NCBI GenBank assembly: GCA_031213475.1
Contig: JARUPZ010000025.1
Span: 4,909,676 to 4,973,675 of the forward strand
DNA: 64,000 nt
Origin: Nereocystis luetkeana
Taxonomy: Eukaryota > Sar > Phaeophyceae > Laminariales > Laminariaceae
Reading direction: 5' to 3'
Shown in pieces: positions 50,676 to 62,271 of the stretch. A program made the translations under genes and the position numbers. Under the pieces are notes generated by a model, which was not told the origin of the DNA, ran no database searches, and saw nothing but the letters and a program-made list of their open reading frames with translations. Every line of letters begins with the position of its first letter. Positions within the stretch are counted from its first letter, which is position 1.

Positions 50676-52082
50676 AATTGCGGATCGGCAGACACACAAA
50701 CAAACGTACCTATCCGCTCACAGAATTGAACCGAACGAACCGAATTGTCGTCCCTTAATATCCCAGGAGAATAATCCTGTCCGCGAAGGTCCTGAGGATA
50801 CATACAGGTCATGATATATTGATCAACGATGCGGTACGCGCGACCGTCCTCCCCCGCACTGTCTTAGCAAACCTGAGGATCCACGCAACTGATCGAACGG
50901 ACAGACGATGTGCAGATTATCTACAGAAGTATGCGCCCTATTAATAGTATACTATCGAAACGTCAGAAATTTGAATGCGGAATCACAAACCGATCTAGAC
51001 TCCAAAGCGCCCCAGAGACCACCAGCAGCCCCACCTCCGGAAGCGTCAAAGAATCCGCAGAACGCCCGTACCCGGATACGGCAAACGGCATGCACCGAGA
51101 ATGCTCTCGATAGATCGGCGCGGTGTCCAGCCCACCCTTATCATTCCACAGTCGCCCCCGCTCTTCTGCCTACAACACCAAATAAAGGCATCCCTACCAC
51201 CACGCGAGAGGAGGACACCAATCCATCTGCTACACACTTCTTCTTGTTCACAGCGTGAGTGATACCCAGGGTTTAAAAAACCAAGCAAGATGAATGCTGG
51301 CCCATGTGAATACTGCATACCGATGTAGTTCGTTCCTCACGCGCGTTTGAGGCACGATATTGAACTCAAGCAGGTCAGGCGAGCATAGTGATCGCGTTTG
51401 AATGCTACAAAGGGGAACGTATCGCCTGGAAGTGCAGTGAAGTACCTGTTTTCAGCTGGAAGTTTATGCGGACACAAGTCGACAGTAGCAAAACAATGTG
51501 CGTTAAGTCTCTGTGCGATGTTAGGTTCATATTTTATGGGCACAAGCTCGACATCTACGTTTGGGCGTGCGAGTATACAGTTCGTGCAACGAATCCAGAC
51601 CTGACGGGCAGCTTGAATTTCCGTCGTCAATCGTGTTTCACGGTTCTTCGCACTTGTGTGTATTTCCCATGGAACGTGTTTGCCACCTACATCTATGACA
51701 CAAAACTACTTGTGTACCTACTATTCTTATTGTGTAGCGCCCCGAGTACACTCTACGGGTGACTTGGACTACACGTTGCTCACCATGCCATGGTCTCAGT
51801 AAATCTGATCTTGTAGCCAATACACACGTCTCACGTTACTCACAGATGTTTTGTTTGCCGCGGGCTCATCGTGTCACGTCTGCCAAACACTTTTTAGTTT
51901 TGTGCGAATGTACCTGAAGAACGGAAACTCAACCTGTTTTTTTCTCTTAGCCCTCTGAAGTTGTCTCTCACGTCACTCTCCATTCACAAAACGTTCCAAT
52001 ACATTCCACTTCGTGTCGTTTCCTGCTTTCATCAAATAACAGCGGAAACAAGAACCCATCAAGGACGACATCTACTCGCAGC
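50676..52082. other. Spacer 5' of gene C
   Basis: This is collinear with the last 1.4 kb before gene A. It holds the weak candidate exon (50908-51254). An open frame at 51388-51762 encodes 124 codons in this unit only; units 1 and 2 break it with the seven-base CCAGG scar. The pyrimidine-rich tract before the start codon persists despite many substitutions. No firm gene. Confidence 0.55.
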
Positions 52083-55000
52083 ATGAAGGGGCTTGCAGGA
52101 TCCGCCGGTGCTGTGGCCGTCATCGCCTTCGGCGTGTTCTCCGGAGCTCGCGCAGAATCGGTGGGACAAGAGCCCGCTGACCACGGATCAATTGTCGGTG
52201 TGGATGATGCTGGGTCCCCATCGATGAACGCTGTAGACGACACTCCTTCGCGTCGTCTTCAAGCTAGTGGACGCCGCCGACGCCCGCCCCCCCAAGTCGT
52301 GAATGATGATGCTCTTGATCCCACTGGCACCGTGAGTGCCGGCAATGGCTATGTGTGCGGCGTTTTCCAGTAACCTTCGGGTATAGGGTCGGGTGGAGAG
52401 ACGACCGCTTATTCAGAACAATGGGCTTTGTCTGCAGTAGGAATGCATTCTTGAAAGGGATGTCTGTATAGCATGATACTGCCGGTACCGTCTTGATGGA
52501 CGTACCATTGTACAGGTCGCCTTTTTTCGGAGAGGCTTCAACACTGTGAAGATGCAGGCGCAGCCCGGTCGAACGTCGGCGACATTCCATATTTTATTAC
52601 AAGACACGTTGTGTGCCATGGTTAATAGCTGATCCACAAAGTTGACACTAGGGATTAATAGTAGCACTGCTCGCAACCAGCCCCAACCCCCAGCGATAGC
52701 CCGATTGACCTTGCGCGTTGCAGCGGTCACAGACGGCGTCTCTTGTTAGTTACAGGCAAAACATGTCGTTTTCATGATCATTGTGTCCCTGACCTTTCCC
52801 CTTTCCGTTGGTATCACATTCGTTACCATGCCTTGTGATGAATAGCCTGCAGAACGAGCTGCCAGCGCGCTTACCCAGCGGACTGAGTGGGCCGAAACCG
52901 AGTTCGCAGCATCGGTAGGCACTCTCCATGAAAACAATGGGGACCTGTCATCCGCCGCCACGTTCCACAAGTCGCTGCCGCACGACAGCCTAGGACAGGT
53001 GAAACCGACTTTAAAGGTGTTTTCGTTCGCCGCGTTCGACTCGAAAGACTAACGGTGTATAATGTGGTGTGGATTGAAGAAATCGTTCCAGTTTGGGCTG
53101 GTGGGGCTCCACATATCGTTTGCGAGCATACCAGTTTGTTGAATGTAGAAGGTACTCTCCATATATACATACCAGGTAGGAAGTAGTACAAGGAACTGCG
53201 AAACAGTGCCATATTAATGTGTTCCGTTTTGACCCAAATCATGTTGGAGGAAGGTCCCACTCAACCGGTGGGGCTACCAAATATAGTTTCATATCATGTT
53301 TGTGTTTTCCTTTATGGCATACTGCCGACCCTTACAGTAACCTATGTCAGTGTTCTTTGGGCTGCGACTCTACGATGAGGTAGCTTCTGTAGTTGTTCCG
53401 AAACAAATTGTATCTCAAATATGTGCCGTTCTATTGCACTAACAGGAGAATCTCGTCTTGAAAACGACATGAATCCGCATGAAGCGGTAAGCCTATACCC
53501 CACTCAACGACAGGCATTTGTACCGATCTCCAACGATCAACGATGCCCGTGACGTTCCCCATGTGAACAGACGAAACCCATTCCGATAGCTCTGGAACAG
53601 GGCGATGCTAATACAGTGACTACACAAGCTGACAAATGCACGTTGTCTGTGTATATCATCGGGCCCTTTTCGATCGGGGTGGTATTATGTCGAATTCAAC
53701 ATTGAAGTAACGGCGGCGAGCTGAAATACCCTGTATATCGAAACGGCAGATAAAGCGATACTTCCGAGCGCAATGTCGGGCTGCACATGAACCCAGAAAT
53801 GTTTTTAGCGTAAGGCCATGACAGATCAATTCGGGCAACCTAGTATCTGTTCGAGGACAGCAGAATAGTATATCCCAGACGCTTTCCACAATTCATAACA
53901 TTTGTACCACGGCATGGCTGAATTCCCTTTAATGAGGAATGGTACCAACTTACCCCCTGTGTTAGCTTACTTACGCGTGATCCGTCGTTTAAATGCTGCT
54001 TCGATAATTCTGCTACATTTCAGGTGGACACCGAGGCTTTTGACGCTCTTATCGAGTGCGTTGCCGAAGGAGATTTTGACACATGCGAGCAGGTGCCGGC
54101 CGGGGACGACGACGGCTTCCTGGTCAACCCCCTCGGGGGTATCGCCGTAGACATGGCAGGAGCGTCCGGGTACGTCAGTGTTCAGCAACGTGGAGTACGC
54201 TTAATTGGTCTGTCACGATGAACGAGACGACGGAACGTTTTAGGCGATCTGTTCATATTGACACGGCCAACCTACTACTATGATCGCCGTCCATATATAC
54301 AGCAGTATCGTACTCGGTCATGAAGTCAACAACACACCTATTGAGAGTGGCTATAACAATCGTAGGGTTCGACCGCGGCCGACCACAAGTACAATATTTT
54401 CAACGCAAGCAGACCATGTTCAAAACGTCACCAGTCGACATATTACGTATGTCGTACACTTTATCGGCCCCAACAGGTTCATTGTTGATTGTGCAGGCCG
54501 TGAAGTATACAATGCACTCCCTGGTAGCGTTGCGGGCATTATGGTATTCCACGGCGGCATTAATCAACACTCACCGGTTACCATACCGCTTGGCACCTAT
54601 ACCGCCACCCTCGTGCGCTTCATTATCCCTTGTATTGTGTCCGTCCTGCACTGCGTTGGAATCTTCGCTTCAATTCCCCTGCAAACATTCCACCGGTCGG
54701 TTCATCCAAATATCTCCTGTGGACAATTCTCGCCCGCGCCATCGGCTTCATGCCGTGCTCGACGACGGCCACGATGTCGGCACCCTACCTCGTGTACTGC
54801 TTCAATTTGCTTCGCCTTCGTCCTTGGACCTGCGCTCATCGCCGTTCGTGAACTGCGGATGTTCCCCACAGCCCCGCTTTGACTATCCCCAGCGCGTCAC
54901 TGCTCAACTCTGAGGACCTGGTAAGTCGTGGATATTTATGATGCTAGACACCGTAGAAGTTTGATGAAGGGATATTACGCAACTCGTTGCGGTAAAGGAT

Positions 55001-58000
55001 CGTGTCCATGGTGTACCTCACCAATACCGTTGTTTCTTTCATGTCGACGTAGCGCCTTGTCAACCTTGTGTCATCTGCCTCGCACAATCGTGTTCCATAT
55101 GAGTTGGATTGGACTACATTTGAGACACCCCCGTACCGGGTCGAACTTGTTGTGACCATGCTACCACAGGCTGCTCAAATGGCTGAACTGTACTGGATGG
55201 CCTTGGCGAGGGACGTACCTTTCTCCCAGTATGGAGAAGACCGGATAACTGTGGAGGCAGCAGGTAACACGCACACATTCGGTTGGAGCTTGTGGTAGGA
55301 TGTATCTTCCATGCACGTTGAGACGACTGTACCTCAAGATGTTGTTCCGTCTGGTTTCTCTGCTCAAAGGTATGACGTCGCGGGGGCAGAGTGATTGATG
55401 GTTGGGTGAGACCAAGAGAGATCCTTCCCCTTTACCAAGCCAGGGGTTGTGGTGTTTGGATTGTACTCCATGGTACACGTATACGTGCATTCATGTTTGC
55501 ACAATCGATTTGCTGGTCTACCACATTCGAAACAGGTTTTTATTGTAGGTAGTGCTGCACTGCGCGGGAGCGCGAGTTATAGCTCTGCACGAATGGAAGC
55601 ATGCCCCTTAACTTGCTGAGTATTTTTTGTGGTTTTTGCTGTGGGCGCTGCCACATTTGTTCACACAAGTGTTGTTAGGTGCAATATTAACCAAACAACA
55701 CAACTCCACCACTCTGGTCTCATGATTTGAACTACTGTCTCTACCCGCCTATACGATTTGCTCATCGTCTAACCGACAGACAACTTGGCCACCATGCCGG
55801 GTTTCGCTGATATGAATATGGTGGCCGTCGGGCCGGATGGCAGGGCCGACCCACAGACACAGCTCTTCCGGTCTTCTGCACTCGGAGTCGAGACGGGACC
55901 CTTCGTTTCTCAGGTGCTGTGTGACATCTGGTTCAGCGTTTGCTGCCGTTAATGCCGTAGCTACCAGCTTTCCTGCTTCCGTATTGGGCGTTTCACGCAC
56001 TTTCATCAGACACCGGTTCGTCGTTGCAGAGTGTGCCACGTGGATGATTGCACCAAGAAGCCTACAAACCCTGTATGTATGTCGGCACACAGCTGGTTGT
56101 TTATTGCTTGCTTGTGATGTATTGACTGTGGTATCCCGTTCGCCGTTCCCCTGTGCTGAGTAGTTTCTACTTGATATGTCAAAAGGAGGACGCCTTTGAC
56201 GCGTGGAGAGTTTACCCTACTGATCAATACCGTCCTTCGACGCCGTGGTCGCTTCCTGCTGTTTGGGCTACACCAGCTACTGGTCAAGGACTTCACCATC
56301 GACTCCATCACTGCGAAAGCTCAGCTGACGACGTTCGCACCGGGAGTAGACTACATGGCCGACTACGACGAATGGCTCTTCATACAGGTTAGCGAAGCCA
56401 ACATAATGTAACGACCGCAAATATAAAAGACGCGTACGCCATGGAATACCGCTCATAAGACTTCATTAAGGCATTCATTATCGATTTTTTTATGGGTTTG
56501 CTCCTTAGAGTATTCCAAGAAAGAGTCTGTGCACCCCGCATGATATAATTCAGAGTTGTGTAAGAAGTCCATTTATTGTACGGTATGGATTGTAAGCATC
56601 TAGCGACGTACGATCGTTGAACCGTATTTCGATATTCGGTACTTCCGTGAAATACGCAGATCAAGGCTGACGTCTGCTTACCTGCCGGCACTCTAAGCTT
56701 GTACATGCTTAATGGAGTACACATTGAACGCCGACAGATAGCTATTCACAGGTCCATGACCTTCTAAATTGCAGGTCGTAGGCCGCTGACGTGCTAGATG
56801 CGTTCGGAAATTTCGAATGCTGCGGGGGGACGATGATATGGGTAGTTACGATCTCCTTTCTGGCCATAACGTCCAACTCTTTCCTCGCCCCTTTGAAAAA
56901 TCTGCAGAACGGTGGCAAGCCTGACTCGCCGGAGGAGGTAGACCCCGTGAAGCGATACATCCGGAGCGCCCGCGACCTTGCGACCACGTCAGCTACCGAT
57001 ACCATCAACACGTGAGAATAGCAAATATGGTTCATGTTGCATACCAAAATATATATGAAAAATGAAGCGTTAGGATAAACTATCGCGCAACCGTTTCTTC
57101 GGATGTCGCGACAGTCACAGATTTCAGCATCGCATTGCACCTGCCCACCGACAACTACTTTGAACGATGTCAACGACCACATGCCCTGGCGTTTCGTCAA
57201 CGTGCTGATCATCTCGCATGAAATCCTGTACCTAATGCAAATTTGACAAGCTGTATTTACATTGAAACAGGATTCACATGTAACCATTCGACGACTAAAC
57301 GTTGCGCTGTGCAGGGAGGCGTACCGAGCTGCACTGATTCTTATCGAAGAAGGAGCCATCAGCCGTCCTGGTTTCAACGGTCGGTACACGGAAAGCGGCC
57401 GCCAAGTCGGCTTCGTCAACTACGGCATCTCCCACATTATGAGGCTTGTCGGAACCGGGGAGCTGGCTCAGAGGGCCTCATGGTACCAGAAGTGGAACGT
57501 TCACTTGTTTGCTCGTCCGGAGGTGAGGTTTGAATGCGTTGCCCACAGTGGCTGATAATATCGATCGGAATTGGAATGGATGCTACAGTATGGTCACGCC
57601 TTGGGTTTGTTAGGCCCTCCTTTATAGCCTCACCGAAAACGGGATTTTAATAAAACATGAATGTTCAAATTGCGAATCACCCTGTAGCCAAAGTACGTAT
57701 CGAAAACGAACGTAAATCATTCTCGGTGTTACAGAAGTATCGCGCAGATCCCCTGGCGACAACCCCCGTAGGGCAGACATTTGTTTTTGCCAGAACTAGC
57801 TACCCCTTGTCGTAGCGCGAACCACGGCGCTTGAGTCAAGATTCACTATCATGCCGTTGCCGACCAAACGAGTATTATGTACCAACCTACGCTGTCTTCC
57901 GGACACGCTAGGATTGTAAGCTTGAACCTGTTTGTCTGCGTGTGATGCATTCGGCTGCAACGTAAATAGTGGTTCACTCTGTCCCCAAAAACACCTGCTC

Positions 58001-60763
58001 CTTCCCACTTCGTCTTGTCGTGTGTGTTGGGTTGTCGGATGCGACAGGCCGTCGGCGGAACGATCCACAATGTCCTAAACGGCGACCTCGATGTAGAATT
58101 CCCCGATTCGCTTCTCAACAACAGGCGGTTGCTAAGGAGGGTGGCTCGACGCAACAGGGAGATCACCGGGCAGAGACGCAGGCGCCCGCGCACGTTCCTT
58201 CTCCCCCAAGTGAGTTTCGAATTCGACCAGCGTATATATGGCGCATACAAACTCTGGCTGAGATTGCCTGCGTTCACATAGTGTTTCCGACGAAGTGCTT
58301 GTCGTTCGTAGCATGTTTGATGTGATCGACATGCGCTCGACTCGTGTCTCAAATGGTTCGGGACGCGAACGTCCATACATGTTCGAATAGTTCTAGCGGG
58401 CACTAAACTGTACTGGGCATTACTACTTCGTGCCACCGACGGGCTCTGCGTAAATACCCTGAAGTTCAGTATTCGAAAGGTTAGCCTTCGACGAGATGAT
58501 AGACGGCGTATACCGCAAAACATTCAAACGTCGACTGAACAGACCTCTCGACTGAATATGAGTTCAATATCCGCTCGATGATGTGCTTCATACTGTTGAC
58601 CATCCCCGCCGGATGCGCTATGTTTTCACAGGCCGTTAACGAGGGGTCGCCAACTCACCCTTCGTACCCCTCTGGGCACGCTGTCCAGAACGGCGCCTTC
58701 GCCACGGTACTCAAGGTAAGCCGTTTGGTTTATGCGCACATCAAGTGGTTTGATCAACAGTGATATAGCGGCAGCTATGTATATTTCTGTGTATGCTTGT
58801 TGGGCGAGGACGCAGCAGACGGGATTGCAGCTCTAACTGAACCGCAGAAGAGGAATGACACTTTTAATTCTAGGCACTGGTTCTCAGCAGCATACCCTGA
58901 AATGATTGAAGTATAGACTATCGGGTTTGCTGTTTTTGCCATGCATTACATATTATTCTTTGCTCTTTTTGCATTTTTCGTCTGCAATGGAAACACATTC
59001 ATAGTCTCTCCCCAGGAGGTTTGGCAAATTCGTAGATAAATACTTCCCGATTGCATCGGCCACAACGGTAAAGAACGCACGCACAGTAGCCTCACAGCTT
59101 CGTCAGCCAGTACCAACCGGCCAGCTGTTGCTATCGACAACAAGTCTCGGCCGTCGACTGCAAAATGTGTGTTAAGGGTTCGGCTAACGTAATGCAAGTA
59201 TCCTGTTCAGCACCAGGGCATATCCTATCTCGCATGCACATTTAATATCGTGCGTTGTAGTCGACATCGTAGCGGCACCAGCGTTAATAGTACGAGGTCG
59301 GAATTGCGTGACAATCACGTGATCCGCCTGTGTAGTTGGCGATTTACGACGTCGCCGAGACATCGCGGTGTCGTCGTGTGTTTGAAACCGTTAAGGTTGA
59401 ACCGATGCGCCAACCACTTGAAAAAACAGCAATCGTTGCAGTGTTCCGATACCACTACAGCTGCTGGCCTCGCGTCGTCACTATTCAGCCCGCCGGTGAT
59501 CAAGCTGGAAATCATGGAGCTAGCGCGAGATCAACCTAGCTGCTCCACTCAGCGCCAAGAGAAAACAAAAGTATGTACTGAGTTCGACATTGTTCTCATT
59601 ATTCCTGTTGCGACTTGCCCCCATATCCGGCAGGCTCTTGTCGGACTGGAGCGTGGCGCTTCGTGCTTTAGCGACCCCGTGGTCCCGGACGACGAAGGGT
59701 TGACCCTTCTGCCCTACACCGGCGACGAATGCCTGACGTACGAGGGAGAGATCAACAAATTGGCCGTCAACGTCGCATTCGGCAGGTACGAGAGGAGTGG
59801 ACGAGTTCAGTTCGAGCAATTGAACCCTTCCGATTCCTCTGCGTCTTTTTCAAGGCTTTCTCTCGTCAAATATTTCGTACTTCGTGTGTGGCATTATGTG
59901 CCATGAATCGAATTTACCTTAACGGACGTTACTCGTGTTCTGCTTGCTCTGATATGCAGGCAGATGATGGGTATTCACTGGAGGATGGACGGCCAGGAAG
60001 GGTTGCTCCTCGGCGAGATGGCCGGTGTGCGGATTCTGCAGCAGGTGAGAGAGCGCACGCACATAGGACGTCTACTCACAAAGAAAGGGATACCTTACAT
60101 CCTACATATATATGAACAGGCAACATGCATAAATAATCATTGCTCTGGTACAAATATTCAGTTTTGCTGGTGACTCTAGCTGCTGCTACTCATGAACTGT
60201 TTCCCCGCTGTTCCCGTTGATCATGCTTTGCATAAGCTAGTTTGTAGTTATCCTCATTCAGGTATTGTTTGGGCATTCTACGAACGCAAGTATGTTTGGG
60301 ACTTTGATCAATGTGAACTCGAGCTGGTACACACCACCAAATAGACAGGCAGAACAATTCACAGAATCATTGCGCGCGATCGTCGTCGATATGGACCTTC
60401 GTTCGTCATGACAAGCTCAACCATAGTCGACGGGCACACAGTAGTGAAGCCCCTAACGTAGACGTTGATCTGGCGGCGCTCTATCTCTTTCTCGCACGAG
60501 ATTTACTGTTCCTCGCTAAATCACTGAACCTTCAAACATAATCGATCGACATCAAAACCATGAATAGATTAGTGTGACACTCACTCGTCTTCCACGTATT
60601 TTTCGATCTTATGTTGCAGGAGGCCGTGGCATTCCCAGAGAACGAGGGTTACGAGTTCCGTCTCATGTCCGGCCAGACGATCAGACTCGAACCCGACGGG
60701 TCATTCTTCGTCGACAACCAGCGGTGCAGCGGAGAGGCGTTCATGGGGGCTGACCTGTGCTAA
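52083..60763 (+). CDS. vBPO: Vanadium-dependent haloperoxidase (bromoperoxidase type), gene C
   Basis: This is an intact 14-exon paralogue. Exons are 52083-52331, 52846-52998, 54024-54169, 54872-54920, 55170-55263, 55780-55913, 56277-56387, 56908-57011, 57315-57522, 58048-58209, 58632-58715, 59634-59785, 59960-60044 and 60620-60763, giving 624 residues. Against gene A I count four residue changes (Asp39Gly, Pro71Gln, Ser353Ala, Pro370Arg) and about 28 silent codon changes, a clear sign of purifying selection. All vanadate ligands and the signal peptide are kept. Differences concentrate in exons 1, 2, 9 and 10, while exons 3-8 and 11-14 are almost identical to A, suggesting patchwork conversion. 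Exon 10 ends CAA|GTGAG where A and B have CAG|GTGAG: a silent change that weakens the donor slightly. Intron 2 (52999-54023) is much diverged near its 3' end. Confidence 0.93.
53170..53178. other. TA-CCAGG-TA insertion scar in gene C intron 2
   Basis: Unit 3 reads CA then TACCAGGTA then GGAAG. Units 1 (12694-12695) and 2 (33022-33023) read CA then TA then GGAAG. The seven-base difference is the same CCAGG-plus-TA signature seen at 11001-11009. It lies within the second intron, away from the splice sites. Confidence 0.65.
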
Positions 60764-61877
60764 CATCTCCAACGGGGCCCCACGGGTACTGTACCACTCA
60801 CGAGGACGGTGTCAAACGCCTGTCGGGGTCGCACTGTACAGGCTGCATCGACGCAATTCTCCACGGGTTTCCAGTGGGAACGTTGTCAATAGTAGGGGGT
60901 TGATCCTCCATCGCGATCAGTTGTGTAGTGTTCGGCGACCGAGATCGAATACGGGGTGTAGGAACGTCAACTCTCACATCTCGGCATGGGTGACGGAACT
61001 GTAACATTTATGTAAACGCTATTAATATGACCCGATGTGTCGAAGACGATCGCTGGACTAGGTTAGCAGGTGAATTCAACACATTCGGCCTCTGACCCGC
61101 TGTCGACATTCCATGCGGGTGTGTTTCAACGAAATTGTTGAGGCTTTCGTTTCAGGATACTTCCGCGTAAGCCACTACCTTTAAGCGACGTGACGAGAAA
61201 GGTGACAGGTTGTGCTTTGGAAATAAATGTGTAGCAGACAGAGTGTACTCCAGCAGTCGTTGACGTTGTTTTGGCATAAAGTGATCGATGTAAGCGCGAG
61301 GGTCAAGTACGACTGTTGGACGTTTTGAAGCTGCGACCTTCCGTATGTTTGCCACACTTGCGTTGGCCGACGTTCAACTTCAGAATCGCAAATGCGTTAG
61401 AAATGAAAGGCCTCTTTCTTAGAAACCGTTGGAGTTGTTCTTGAGAAATGAGCTTCTTTGGGTAAAGCTGCCCCGACCCCCCCCCACCGGGGCGTATAAC
61501 GTCCTTATGGCTCAATTTTCATCTGGAAAGCATGCTTATCTCCTGCAGGGATCGGATTGATGAACCAGTACACTGAATAGGTCTGTGTGGTTCAGTACCT
61601 GTAGCATTACTCACCACGGTGTCGACAATTGTATATGTGCGGCAAAAAAGTGGGGTGTGGACATGTATATTTACTATGTACACTAGTGACTTGTGTTGTT
61701 TTCCTCAAGTAAAGGAAAATGTGGAATATATATGCGTTCAGTGCTGTATACATGGCCTGGCAAATCTTGTCAGAAAGAAGGCCACCGAACGAGCCCATCG
61801 ACCTTCCTACTAGCACGGACAATAAGGTCTCCACATTGTCCCACTCGAGGCGTACACAAGTCGTTCATTCAGCGTTT
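60764..61877. other. Spacer downstream of gene C, before the MITE
   Basis: This is nearly identical to 155-1267 of unit 1. It should contain the 3' UTR of gene C. No other feature is supported. It ends with GTTT (61874-61877), the left target duplication of the inserted MITE. Confidence 0.7.
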
Positions 61878-62271
61878 AACAGACAAAACGGAAAAATGGG
61901 AACGAAACAAAAAATGGGAACGGACGTTTTTTTTAGAAAGCAAACCAATTGTGTACAAATCCAAGAAAAAAAGTTGACAGTCCTGTGGGGCTGTACAGCA
62001 GCCTTCGAATGAGCTGTCGCTCAGGCTGGAAGTCCTCGGCATCGCCGCGGTAGCCAGCATCTAGAGAAATCACAATAGAGCCAGCGTATATCGCTTTTTG
62101 CGCCCACCCGAAGGCACGAGATGGAGCATGACCGTTCTGACGAGCTCCTCTCACAGGGCTGGCCAAGGGGTTTCGCAGGATCATTTTGGTTCTCTGATAC
62201 ACCACATGGTTCTGGAGATACGGCTTGGTTCTCATTTTAGGCTTCGTTCCCATTTTTCCGATTTGTCTGTT
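61878..62271 (-). mobile_element. AACAGAC-family MITE, site 3 (unit 4), inverted
   Basis: This is a 394-base element in reverse orientation. It is flanked by GTTT duplications (61874-61877, 62272-62275); the empty site in units 1-3 reads GCGTTTGTGG with one GTTT. The ends are AACAGACAAA and TTTGTCTGTT. The insertion sits in otherwise nearly identical sequence, so it is recent. The internal frame (61933-62253, minus strand) is again open at 106 codons with further amino-acid changes, including Ile to Arg near its start. Confidence 0.92.

Larger units (their letters stand above)
40443..60609 (+). repeat. Tandem unit 3 (~20.2 kb)
   Basis: This unit is collinear with units 1 and 2 and holds the last exon of gene B, the B-C spacer, and gene C exons 1-13. 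It is the most distinct unit over 48.4-54.0 kb. There it lacks the MITE found at the first site in units 1 and 2, carries the same family at a second site, has a private TTAA-flanked MITE, and has many point differences. Its first kilobase is nearly identical to the other units. Confidence 0.95.
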
